Of a stretch of 64,000 nucleotides of DNA, positions 1 through 8,121 are shown piece by piece. Made by a program: the position numbers and the translations under genes. Under the pieces are notes generated by a model. It was given only the letters and a program-made list of their open reading frames with translations. It had not been told where the DNA came from and ran no database searches. This DNA comes from Bradyrhizobium sp. (GTDB lineage: Bacteria > Pseudomonadota > Alphaproteobacteria > Rhizobiales > Xanthobacteraceae): the NCBI RefSeq assembly GCF_030646015.1, contig NZ_JAUSLT010000074.1, forward strand, positions 34,328 through 98,327, read 5' to 3'. Within the stretch, counting starts at the first letter, position 1. Every line of letters starts with the position of its first letter.

Positions 1-152
1 TCTATTTCCTCTCCAAGATGCCGGCCGAGATCGACGTCGGCGAGACCATCGCGGTCGTGATCATGGCGCTGACGCTGTCGTTCCTGGCGACGCTGTACCC
101 GTCGTGGCGTGCCGCGCGCCTCGATCCCGTCGATGCGCTCCGCTATGAGTGA
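1..152 (+). CDS. LolC/LolE-type lipoprotein-releasing permease, C-terminal end (partial)
   Basis: The reading frame enters from the left edge (codons start at base 3) and ends at TGA 150-152. The visible tail contains a hydrophobic segment ([16 protein letters not shown]) followed by [16 protein letters not shown]. That ending is typical of MacB/FtsX-like permeases of the LolCDE complex, which extracts lipoproteins from the inner membrane for transfer to LolA. The stop codon overlaps the lolD start (ATGAGTGA), so the two are translationally coupled. LolC and LolE cannot be told apart from this fragment; in rhizobia a single LolC/E-type permease normally precedes lolD. Confidence 0.85.
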   Translation, partial: YFLSKMPAEIDVGETIAVVIMALTLSFLATLYPSWRAARLDPVDALRYE

Positions 153-858
153 GGGCCAGATGGAGCAGGGGGCGGAAGATGTACCGGTTGTCTATCTCCA
201 CGAGATAAAACGCCAGTATACCCAAGGCACGGAGACGCTGACCATTCTCGACGGCGCCAAGCTCGCGCTGTGGGCAGGGCAGTCGGTCGCGCTGGTGGCG
301 CCCTCGGGCGCCGGCAAATCGACGCTGCTGCATATCGCGGGCCTGCTGGAGACCCCCGACGACGGCGAGGTCTATATTAGCGGGGCGCCGACCTCGCAAT
401 TGTCCGATATCGAGCGAACCATGATCCGCCGCAGCGATATCGGCTTCGTCTATCAGTCGCACCGGCTATTGCCGGAATTCACCGCGCTGGAAAACGTCAT
501 GCTGCCGCAGATGATCCGCGGCCTCAAGCGCGATGAAACCGTCAAGCGCGCCACCGAAATCCTGGCCTATCTCGGCCTCAGCGAGCGCATCAAGCACCGG
601 CCCTCCGAACTGTCGGGCGGCGAGCAGCAGCGGGTCGCGATCGCGCGCGCGGTCGCCAACGCGCCGCGGGTGTTGTTTGCCGACGAGCCGACCGGAAACC
701 TCGATCCGCATACCGCCGATCACGTGTTCGGGGCGTTGATGCAACTGGTCGCGGCGACCCGCGTCGCGATGCTGATCGTGACGCACAATATGGAACTGGC
801 GGGCCGGATGGACCGCCGCGTGTCGCTGGTCGACGGCAAGGTCGTCGAGCTCGACTAG
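145..858 (+). CDS. lolD: Lipoprotein-releasing system ATP-binding protein LolD
   Basis: ATPase of the LolCDE lipoprotein-release transporter at the inner membrane, 237 residues. Walker A is APSGAGKS at about residues 52-59, the ABC signature [14 protein letters not shown] follows, and Walker B is [13 protein letters not shown] place the start at ATG 145, which overlaps the stop of the upstream permease; an in-frame ATG at 109 would run further into the permease gene. Length and motifs fit LolD better than the related FtsE or MacB-type ATPases, and the permease next door supports this. Confidence 0.93.
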   Translation: MSEGQMEQGAEDVPVVYLHEIKRQYTQGTETLTILDGAKLALWAGQSVALVAPSGAGKSTLLHIAGLLETPDDGEVYISGAPTSQLSDIERTMIRRSDIGFVYQSHRLLPEFTALENVMLPQMIRGLKRDETVKRATEILAYLGLSERIKHRPSELSGGEQQRVAIARAVANAPRVLFADEPTGNLDPHTADHVFGALMQLVAATRVAMLIVTHNMELAGRMDRRVSLVDGKVVELD

Positions 859-871
859 TTCTTGATGGGTC

Positions 872-896
872 GGGAGGCCCTGCTGCAGGGCCTCCC
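872..896. terminator. Strong hairpin after lolD
   Basis: Perfect 11-bp stem GGGAGGCCCTG / CAGGGCCTCCC with a 3-base loop, 13 bases after the lolD stop. It is followed on the plus strand by CAAAAATC rather than a T-run, so it may be a transcript-end stabiliser or weak terminator. It lies between convergent genes (lolD and a DUF3551 gene). Confidence 0.5.
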
Positions 897-983
897 CAAA
901 AATCTCGAAATCAACCCCATGCACAGATCGCGTGCGCCCTATTATGATACCGTTGGCGCAAAGCTATCGCCGCTCGGGACCGA

Positions 984-1232
984 TCAGGTGGCCGGCCGTT
1001 GCCGCTGTGAGCGCCGAGGCCCCGCGAAATAGGGATTGATCTCACACTGCGCGGCGCGGCCCGATGCCGAGCCGGCGCACTGGGCCAGCGAGGTGTAGCG
1101 GCATTCCCAGTAGGTGATCAGTCCATACACGTGCAGGCAAACCGGATAGGCCGGGTCATAGGTCTGGGCCGCCGCCGGTGCGGTTGCCGAGATCGATGCG
1201 ATAGCCGCAATCGCCAAAGCCAGTTTACGCAT
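984..1232 (-). CDS. DUF3551-type small secreted protein
   Basis: 82-residue protein with a clear Sec signal peptide (MRKLALAIAAIASISA...PAAAQ). The mature part holds four cysteines with the spacing seen in DUF3551 proteins (YPVCLHVYG, YWECRYTSLAQC, AQCEINPYF). These proteins are abundant in Bradyrhizobium and have no known function. Start chosen at ATG 1232, where the signal peptide begins; upstream in-frame codons lack signal features. A second member of the family lies immediately upstream at 1259-1537, suggesting tandem duplication. Confidence 0.75.
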   Translation of the reverse strand: MRKLALAIAAIASISATAPAAAQTYDPAYPVCLHVYGLITYWECRYTSLAQCAGSASGRAAQCEINPYFAGPRRSQRQRPAT

Positions 1233-1258
1233 CGGTGCCTCCTTCGGACGCGCCATCA

Positions 1259-1537
1259 TTACCGGGGATAGGGGGGCGGCAAGCGGTCGCGGCCACGCGC
1301 GGCCCGGGGATCTCTGTCCGGGCCGGGATCGTAATAGGGATTTTCGATGCACCAGAGAAAACGCCCCGAAGCGGTGGCCTGGCACTGCTCATAGCTGGTG
1401 AAGTTGCATTGGCTCAGGCCGGGAATTTCGTTGCCCTGGATGCAATAGGGATAGCGGGTGCCGACGGCCTCGGCCGGCGCTGCGCCGACCATCGCGAGGC
1501 CGCCCGCGCTCAACAGAGCCAGAACCAGGTTACGCAT
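1259..1537 (-). CDS. DUF3551-type small secreted protein
   Basis: 92-residue protein with an N-terminal signal peptide (MRNLVLALLSAGGLAMVGAAPAEA). The cysteine pattern is like that of its neighbour (YPYCIQG, LSQCNFTSYEQC, LWCIENPYYDPG), and it has a proline/arginine-rich tail. Function unknown; exported to the periplasm or cell exterior. ATG 1537 is used as start. Same strand as the 984-1232 gene with a 26-bp gap, so the two are probably co-transcribed. Confidence 0.75.
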   Translation of the reverse strand: MRNLVLALLSAGGLAMVGAAPAEAVGTRYPYCIQGNEIPGLSQCNFTSYEQCQATASGRFLWCIENPYYDPGPDRDPRAARGRDRLPPPYPR

Positions 1538-1867
1538 CAAAATCTCCCATCGGCCGCTGCCGCGCTTCGTCGAATCCTTGATGGAAACCAGAACCGGTCC
1601 GGCGGCACTTCGTCAACTCACGTTCGTGCGTGCTAAGCCTTCGAGCGAGATCGCTCAATCGCGTCGACGAGGGCCGCCGTGACGCGGTCTACGGGCAGCG
1701 AGGCGTCGATGGTTCCAAGCACGCCCCTGGCGGCATGGCCGATCGCGATCGCACCCATGTTGATGGGCCGCTCGCGCTATCGCTCGTTCTGCCGGTTCTG
1801 CGCACCGCGATGGGGCTCCGGCGAGCGCGGGGCGCCGGGGCGGCAGACGCCGCCCCGCAAGGCTCGG
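1538..1867. other. Intergenic stretch with a possible gene remnant
   Basis: 330 bases between the DUF3551 pair and the MFS gene. On the minus strand a 41-codon frame (1758 to 1633) begins MGAIAIGHAARGVLG and ends DAIERSRSKA. It reads like the C-terminal tail of a larger enzyme cut off by an upstream in-frame stop, but I cannot name the family. No hairpin or promoter stands out. Confidence 0.3.
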
Positions 1868-3223
1868 TCAATGTGCCGGGGCTGCCGCTGGCATTGCTGC
1901 GGTCGAAACCGGCCGGATCGACAGCAGCAGAATCAGCCCGGACAACAGATAGAGCGCAATCACGAAGTACATGCTGTAAGCATTGTCACCGGTGGTTTTG
2001 ACGATGAACCCGTTGATCGAAGGGGTTATCGCCGGACCGAGATTGCCGAGGCTGCTGATCAGCGCGAGGCCGCCAGCGGCGGCACCCACCGACAGATATT
2101 CGCTGATCAGCGCAAAGAACAGCGGTGTCGCAGACGCGATTCCGATCACCGCGAACGACAGCGCCAGCACCGAGCCGACCAGGTGGCCCTGAAACAGCGT
2201 GGTCACGAACAGGCCGATGGCCGCGATTGCGACGCAGGCCGCGAAATGCCATCGCCGTTCACGCCATTTATCCGAATTGCGGCCGATCAGGATCATGCCA
2301 ATCACGCCGACGGCATTCGGGATCGCCGCATAGATTCCGATCAGCATCAAATCCTTGACGCCCCAGCTCTGGATCAGGGTCGGCAACCAGAAGACCATGG
2401 TATAGGTCGCGCCGAGCAGACAGAAATAGACGAGCGCCAGCAAATAGACCTTGGGATCTCCCAGCATCTGACCGAACGTTCCGGCAGGCTCGTTTTCAAC
2501 GTTCTTGACGTCGCGCCGGAAACTGTCGCCGAGCAATTCCTTTTCGCGGTTGGAGAGCCAGGTGGCGCTGGCGGGCTTGTCCTCCAGCAGGAGATAGACC
2601 AGCACGCCGAGAACGACCGCAGGCATTCCCTGCACCAGGAACAGCCATTGCCAGCCGTGAAGACCGGCGAAGCCGTCGAAATACTTCAAGGTCGCGCCGC
2701 ACAGCGGACCTGCGATCACGGAGATGATGGTGGTCGCCGACATGAAGGTGGCAATCACCTGTCCACGCCGCACCGACGGGTACCAGTAGGTGAAATACAG
2801 AATGACGCCGGGGAAGAAGCCCGCCTCGAACACGCCGAGCAGAAATCGCAGCACATAGAACTGCAGCGGCGTGGAGACGAACATCATGGCCGACGCCGTG
2901 AGGCCCCACAGCACCATGATGCGCAGCAATGTCTTGCGTGCGCCGATCCTCTCCAGCAGCAGGTTGCTCGGCACCTCGAACAGGAAATAGCCGATGAAGA
3001 ACACGCCCGCACCGAGGCCATAGACGGTGTCGTCGAACGGCAAGGTCTGCTTCATCTGGAGTTGCGCATAGCCGATGTTGATGCGATCGAGATAGGCGAT
3101 CATGTAGGCGATCAGCAGTATCGGAATCAGTCGCCAGCTCACCCGCGAAAACAGCGCCTTGATCTCCGCGCTCTCGGGCGCCAGCGCTTGCGGCGACGAC
3201 TTGTTCGTATCGATTGGATGCAT
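1868..3223 (-). CDS. MFS transporter, anion:cation symporter (tartrate/phthalate-type) family
   Basis: 451-residue inner-membrane carrier with about 12 membrane segments. The early motif YLDRINIGYAQLQMK and FFIGYFLFEVPSNLLLERIGAR are characteristic of the ACS branch of the MFS (tartrate, phthalate, glucarate and similar organic anions). A good ribosome site (AAAGGGGGG) precedes ATG 3223. It starts 32 bases after the stop of the acyltransferase gene on the same strand, so it may be the last gene of the lipid operon; it could also be an independent organic-acid permease. Substrate cannot be read from sequence. Confidence 0.85.
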   Translation of the reverse strand: MHPIDTNKSSPQALAPESAEIKALFSRVSWRLIPILLIAYMIAYLDRINIGYAQLQMKQTLPFDDTVYGLGAGVFFIGYFLFEVPSNLLLERIGARKTLLRIMVLWGLTASAMMFVSTPLQFYVLRFLLGVFEAGFFPGVILYFTYWYPSVRRGQVIATFMSATTIISVIAGPLCGATLKYFDGFAGLHGWQWLFLVQGMPAVVLGVLVYLLLEDKPASATWLSNREKELLGDSFRRDVKNVENEPAGTFGQMLGDPKVYLLALVYFCLLGATYTMVFWLPTLIQSWGVKDLMLIGIYAAIPNAVGVIGMILIGRNSDKWRERRWHFAACVAIAAIGLFVTTLFQGHLVGSVLALSFAVIGIASATPLFFALISEYLSVGAAAGGLALISSLGNLGPAITPSINGFIVKTTGDNAYSMYFVIALYLLSGLILLLSIRPVSTAAMPAAAPAH

Positions 3224-3255
3224 GGCCGTTCCCCCCTTTGAAGACTCTTTGGTTG

Positions 3256-4704
3256 TTACGCAGCGGTCGCGCTGCCGGACGCCCGTTCGACCGGTGGCAG
3301 CGCCTCGATCTCGCGCAGCGCGGCCCGCAGGTGCTCCACCAGCTCGTAGGACTCGTCCTGCGACAACACGCGGCGGCAGGCGGTAAGACCGAATTCCAGC
3401 AAGCCCGCGTAGCTTTGCACCGTGATGTTCAGCGCACTGCCATGATACGGGATCGACACCGGGTGGTAGTGCACCATCCGCGCGCCGGCCATGTAGAGCG
3501 GCATCGACGGGCCCGGAACATTGGAGATCAGGACATTGCCGGCCGCTGGCGCGCGACCCGCGAAGTTGGAGCGGCCGAGCAGCGAGGCGAGCCCGGTCAT
3601 CAACCAGGGCGAGCCCGTGATCGGCACGTTGACCCCGAGCACCGGTTTGAGCTCCCGCACCACCGCCTTGGCGGCCTCTGACGAGGCATGGATCGCCTTG
3701 AAGCGCGCCGGCAGCTCCTTGATGTCGGTCGCCAGGTCGACGCGGACCATGGACACCTGATTGTTCATCGCGCTGTCGCCTTCCGCGCGAAGGCTCACGG
3801 GAACCACCGCGATAAGCGGTTCCTTCGGAAGCAGATCACGCTCCCTGAGGAAGCGATCCAGCGCGACGCTGCACACGGCCATGACGATGGTGTTGACGGT
3901 GCCGCCGACCCGCTTGCCGAGTTCCTTGATGTCCGCCAGCGGCAGCGACAACGTCGTGTAGGAGCGCTGGTTCGTGATTGATTCGTTGAAGATCGTCCTT
4001 GGGGCGAGGCCGAGATTCAGGGAGCGTTCGCCGCCGGCCGTGCGCTGGCTTGCGAGGACGGTTGCCGCTGCGGTGAGCGCCTTGGCAGCGGTAGGCAGCA
4101 GATCCGCCAGCTTGCGATATTGTTGGGCCGAATTGGCGACCGCCGCTTGCAACAGTTCGGTGACGCCAAGCTGGTAGGAGACGGCGCCGCTACGCTTGCG
4201 GCGTGGCGGCGGCACCTCGCGCATCTGCGGCGAGACATCGTAGAGCACCTTGGCAAGCTCGACCCCGGCCTTGCCGTCGACGCCGCTGTGGTGCGCCTTG
4301 GAATAGAACGCGACCTGTCCGTTCTCGAGGCCCTCGATGACGTACATTTCCCACAATGGCCGGCTGCGGTCGAGCAACGTCGAATGCAGCCGCGCGATCA
4401 ACTGCTCGAGCTGCGCCATCGTGCCGGGCCGGCGCAGCGTAACGCTGCGCACATGATAGTCGAGATCGATGTCGTCATCCTCGATCCATACCGGTTCGGC
4501 GAGCTCGAAGGGCATCTGCGCCAGCTTGCGGCAAAGTACCGAAGCCAGATGCAGGCGCTTGCCAAGCATGGTCTTCACTTCTTCGTAGTAGTCGCCCTGA
4601 TATCCCTCGGGGAGCTCGAACGCCATCAGGCTACCGACATGCATCGGCGTCTCCGGCGTTTCGAGATGCAGGAAGGAGGCATCCATGCCACTGAGTTGAT
4701 CCAT
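3256..4704 (-). CDS. Wax ester synthase / diacylglycerol O-acyltransferase (WS/DGAT)
   Basis: 482-residue bifunctional acyltransferase of the WS/DGAT (UPF0089) family, which transfers an acyl group from acyl-CoA to diacylglycerol or a fatty alcohol to make storage lipid. The N-terminus MDQLSGMDASFLHLETPETP and the active-site HHxxxDG (HHSGVDG, about residue 139) are intact, as is the late NVPGPSMPLY motif. Start chosen at ATG 4704 because AAAGGAG lies 8 bases upstream; ATG 4710 is too close to it. Preceded by the acyl-CoA ligase (55-bp gap) and followed by the MFS gene. Confidence 0.9.
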   Translation of the reverse strand: MDQLSGMDASFLHLETPETPMHVGSLMAFELPEGYQGDYYEEVKTMLGKRLHLASVLCRKLAQMPFELAEPVWIEDDDIDLDYHVRSVTLRRPGTMAQLEQLIARLHSTLLDRSRPLWEMYVIEGLENGQVAFYSKAHHSGVDGKAGVELAKVLYDVSPQMREVPPPRRKRSGAVSYQLGVTELLQAAVANSAQQYRKLADLLPTAAKALTAAATVLASQRTAGGERSLNLGLAPRTIFNESITNQRSYTTLSLPLADIKELGKRVGGTVNTIVMAVCSVALDRFLRERDLLPKEPLIAVVPVSLRAEGDSAMNNQVSMVRVDLATDIKELPARFKAIHASSEAAKAVVRELKPVLGVNVPITGSPWLMTGLASLLGRSNFAGRAPAAGNVLISNVPGPSMPLYMAGARMVHYHPVSIPYHGSALNITVQSYAGLLEFGLTACRRVLSQDESYELVEHLRAALREIEALPPVERASGSATAA

Positions 4705-4759
4705 CCTCATCGCTCCTTTGTGGTGTCGAGGAAATGCGCGCATCCGGCGCTGAAGTCGT

Positions 4760-6480
4760 TCATCCTGCCGCTCCCGCGCGCCTCACTTGCCGGCGCTCCT
4801 CTTCGTCGTACAAATCCTTCTTCGAAATCTTTCCCACGGCGGTCTTCGGCAACTCGGGGCGGATGTCGAGCGCCTGCACCATCTCGTGTTTGCCGAGTTT
4901 GTCCTTCAGGAACGCCTGGAGCTCGCCGAGCGAAGGCGCCGCCGCACCGGCTCTCAGCTTGATGAAGGCCTTGGGCGACTGGCCGCGGTAGTCATCATGG
5001 ATGCCTATTACCGCTACTTCCTCGACCGAGGGATGCATGTAGATCGCTTCCTCAAGCACGCGCGGATAGACATTGAAGCCGCTGCACAGCAGCATGTCCT
5101 TGGTACGATCGACGATGAATATGAATCCATCCTGATCCATGTAACCGACGTCGCCGGTGCGCAGGAAGCCGTCGGACGTGGTGACATCGGCGGTCGCCTG
5201 CGGATTGTTCCAGTAACCCTTCATGACGTTGGCGCCGTTGACGCAGATTTCCCCGCGCTCGCCGAGCGGGACGTACTGCTCCCCACCGTCGAGACCGAGG
5301 AACTTGATCACGATGCCGGGCGCCGGCATTCCGCACGATCCGGCCTTCCGCATGCCGCCGGGCTGTGCCGGCGTAAAGGTGCCGCTCGGCGAGGTTTCGG
5401 TTATGCCCCAGCCTTCGGTCAGATGGCAGCCGGTGATATCCGCGAACCGTTGCGCCACTTCGAGCGGCAGCGGCGCTCCGCCCGAACCGCAATATTTGAG
5501 CGAGCGAAGGCTGTGCTTCGGCGTCTCGGGATGGTTGATCAGCGCTGTGAACATCGTCGGCACGCCGCAGAACACGTTAACCTGCTTCTGCGAAATTTCC
5601 GCCAACGCAGCCGCAGGATCGAAGCGCACATGCTGAATGATTTCGGCGCCGGCGAGGATGCCGAACAGCACGTTCACGGTGAGCGCGTAGATGTGAAAGG
5701 GTGGCAGCACGGCGAGCATTCGTTCCTGCCCCTCGACCAGCACCGGCGGATTGCCGTGCGTCGTCTCCCAGAACTGCTGGCAGGCCGCCGATAGATTGCC
5801 ATGCGTCAGCATGGCGCCCTTGGGCAGTCCGGTCGTGCCTCCGGTATATTGCAGCACGGCGATCTGTTCGCGCGGATCTGACATCGGTGGTGTTCCGGCG
5901 CGCCGTCATTGTCGAGCAGGTCGGCAAAGCGAATGCGACTGTCGTCCCATGTCACCTCGCTCACTTGCCCGGCCGCCTTCATCTCGCCTGCGAGCACGTC
6001 CGGCGACCCCGTCATCTCGGCCAGACTGCCGACGATCAGCTTCCGCAGCCTTGTCTTGCCGAGCATCGCCGCCATCTGCGGATACAGCGTGACGTGGTCG
6101 AGCGTGATCAGGAAATCGGTCCGGCTGTCCTCGATCTTGTGTTCGAGAACCCTGGCGGCATCGAGCGGCGAATAGTTGACCACCGTGCCGCCGGCCTTCA
6201 GCACGCCGAAGAAGGCGATGACGTAATGTGGCGTGTTATGCAGGAACAGGCCGACATGCACGCCCGGCCGGACGCCGAGTTGCTGGAGCCCCTTCGCCGC
6301 GCGATCCACCTGGTCGCCGAGTTCGCGATAGCTCAGACGCTTGCCCATGAACTCGATCGCGGGCCGATCCGGCCATTTCGCGATGGTGTCTTCGAGAATC
6401 TTCTGCACCGGCATCGAAACGATTTCGGCGTCCCATCGCACCCCCGCGGGGTAGGATTTGATCCAGGGCATGTCGTTCAT
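4760..6480 (-). pseudogene. Acyl-CoA ligase (PimA-like, AMP-forming), interrupted by a frameshift
   Basis: Two reading frames together encode one ANL-superfamily ligase of about 573 residues. The N-terminal part starts at ATG 6480 (GGGAGGA 8 bases upstream) and runs MNDMPWIKSYPAGVRW to FADLLDNDG. The C-terminal part, from 5884, has the AMP-binding P-loop YTGGTTGLPKGAML, the acidic motif EGWGITETSPSGTF, SGFNVYPR and a final PKTAVGKISKKDL. The frames part between 5905 and 5884. Restoring a single G in the CCGG at about 5893-5896 gives a smooth NDGAPGTPPMSDPREQ join. Either a true one-base deletion or a sequencing error. It would activate fatty or dicarboxylic acids for the neighbouring acyltransferase. 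Confidence 0.85.
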
Positions 6481-6517
6481 CTTGCGGTCCTCCCGGATAT
6501 GGCTCAGTGGCGCCGGA

Positions 6518-6943
6518 TTACTTCGGCTGCAATAATTTCTGCAGGTTGCCGAGATTTTCCTGCAAGCGATCCTGAACGACCTTCCAGGTGTTGTTGCGGG
6601 CCTGCGCTTCCAACTCGGATAATTCGCTGAAATTCGCCAGGGCCTTTTCAACGCCAGCCTTGGCCGCTTCGGCCTGCCTGGCGAGACCGTCGGCGCCGGT
6701 CGCGTCCTTGATCGCAGCCTGCCATTGCGCGAGCGTCTCTTGCAGGATCTCGTTGCGCCGCTCGACAAGCGCGGTGACTCCCGCATAGGCCTGCCGGTTG
6801 GCTTCGGCCAGCGCTTCCATGTCCTTGCGCTGCCACTCGATCAGGCCCGCGATATCGAGGCCGGGCATTTGAAACTTTTCGAGCAGCGCCTTGAGATCGA
6901 CGGACGACATCGCGTCGCCAGCCGGCTTGCTGTTTGATTCCAT
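6518..6943 (-). CDS. Phasin-family granule-associated protein
   Basis: 141-residue, largely helical protein without signal peptide or membrane segments. It contains LLEKFQMPGLDIAGLIEW near the N-terminus, an amphipathic helix (NRQAYAGVTALVERRNEIL) and a C-terminal LQENLGNLQKLL repeat, as in TIGR01841-type phasins. Phasins coat polyhydroxyalkanoate granules; here the partners (WS/DGAT, acyl-CoA ligase) point instead to neutral-lipid inclusions, which is inference. Start ATG 6943 has AGAGGAG upstream. Gaps of 37 and 54 bp to its neighbours fit an operon. Confidence 0.75.
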   Translation of the reverse strand: MESNSKPAGDAMSSVDLKALLEKFQMPGLDIAGLIEWQRKDMEALAEANRQAYAGVTALVERRNEILQETLAQWQAAIKDATGADGLARQAEAAKAGVEKALANFSELSELEAQARNNTWKVVQDRLQENLGNLQKLLQPK

Positions 6944-6997
6944 GGAACTCTCCTCTGTTGAACCTGTGTTTGAGACACGACGCGGGGGCACGATGCG

Positions 6998-7810
6998 CTA
7001 TGCGGCGAATGGCGCGCCATCGAGGCCCGCGCCAGCGGGACGCCGCGGATCCGGATAGAGCAGGCGCCTGAGGGCGCTGCGGCCGCTGCGATCGAACGGC
7101 CGCCATTCGCCTTCCGGCATCGCAAGCCGCTCCGCGACGGCATAGAGCGCGACCGGGTTGTGCCCGAGCCCGCAATGACTGCCTTCCACCTCGATATTCT
7201 CGGTCATCGCGCTCTCTTGCTCGCGACAGCCCTGCCACGCGACGATGCCATCGCTGCGGCTATAGATCGCGGTGCTCGGTACCGGCGGCGGCAGCTTCAT
7301 GGCCTCGCGCCCGGGCCAGTCTTCCGCGCGGCGCCCGCTCAGGGTTTCATAGAGCTGCCAGGCGTTGCTTGCTTTCGGTTCGTTGGCGAAGGGGCTGCCG
7401 AGCGTGATCACCTGGCGTACCAGCGATGGCGTCCGTCGCGACGCCTCGCGTGCAAAGACGCCGCCGAGGCTCCAGCCGATCAGGCTGACCTTGCGCTGAT
7501 AGCGCGCGTGCAATTCTGCGAGCCGTTCATCGATGCCGGGTTCGACGCCGGGATGCGGACCATGGTTCGACCCTTGCTTCCAGCCATGAGCTGCGTAGCC
7601 CAGGTCTTTCAGCAGCGTTCGCAGCGGTCGGGTCGAGACATCGCTTGCCGCCAGGCCGGGCAACACCAGCACCGGATGGCCGTCGCCGCGCGGCGCCCGT
7701 CGCAGCAACGGATATGTCGTGAAGAACGCCTGCAATTCCCAGATGCCGCGCATCTCGAGCGCCAGCAACAGCCGCGACGGCGGCCCGACGGGTTCGGTTG
7801 CCCGATCCAT
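6998..7810 (-). CDS. Alpha/beta hydrolase, probable lipase/esterase of the lipid operon
   Basis: 270-residue alpha/beta hydrolase. The nucleophile elbow GWSLGG (GxSxG), the HG/oxyanion region VLVLPGLAASD, an acidic candidate in YSRSDGIVAW, and a late histidine in VEGSHCGLGHNP complete a plausible Ser-Asp-His triad. No signal peptide. Start ATG 7810 has a strong GGGGGAGGA ribosome site; an upstream in-frame ATG at 7855 lacks one. First gene of the five-gene minus-strand run (hydrolase, phasin, ligase, acyltransferase, MFS). It could degrade or remodel the lipid made by that run; the substrate is not known. Confidence 0.75.
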   Translation of the reverse strand: MDRATEPVGPPSRLLLALEMRGIWELQAFFTTYPLLRRAPRGDGHPVLVLPGLAASDVSTRPLRTLLKDLGYAAHGWKQGSNHGPHPGVEPGIDERLAELHARYQRKVSLIGWSLGGVFAREASRRTPSLVRQVITLGSPFANEPKASNAWQLYETLSGRRAEDWPGREAMKLPPPVPSTAIYSRSDGIVAWQGCREQESAMTENIEVEGSHCGLGHNPVALYAVAERLAMPEGEWRPFDRSGRSALRRLLYPDPRRPAGAGLDGAPFAA

Positions 7811-8121
7811 CACACTTCCTCCCCCTCTGGATGCCGCGCTCATGGCGCTCTTCACATCAAGTCTTGACTTGATCGGGGATCGGAACGCTCAGGTTCGGAT
7901 CAGCCCTTTCGTGCAGCTTGATTTGTGGTCACGGTAACGAGCGCCTGTGACCCTCGAAAGGTGCGAAAGGACCGCTTGCCCGGTGAGTTTGGGACACGAC
8001 CCGCGATGCGAAGCCCCGTCGGAATCCTGCTGCACCGTAATCGGTCAACGGGCGGCGACCGCCAGGGCCCGGAACAAAATTTTCAAGAACAATCCCATGC
8101 CAGGCAGGAAATGGGGCCCGG
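7811..8121. other. Promoter region of the lipid operon
   Basis: 311 bases between the AraC-type regulator and the hydrolase gene. Apart from the palindrome at 7856-7873, no gene or terminator is evident. It must hold the 3' end of the regulator transcript and the hydrolase promoter. Confidence 0.5.
7856..7873. promoter_or_regulatory. Perfect 18-bp palindrome, candidate operator of the lipid operon
   Basis: ATCAAGTC-TT-GACTTGAT is an uninterrupted 8+8-bp inverted repeat located 46 bases upstream of the hydrolase start. Its size and symmetry suit a dimeric repressor of the TetR or GntR type. AraC proteins normally bind direct repeats, so the adjacent AraC gene is not the obvious ligand. Confidence 0.5.

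Noticed and set aside
872..896. Full rho-independent terminator after lolD
   Set aside because: The stem is excellent but there is no T-run, so it is listed only as a terminator-like hairpin with modest confidence.
1679..3241. 520-codon open frame on the plus strand
   Set aside because: Antisense of the MFS gene and rich in Arg/Gln/His; no domain or ribosome site.
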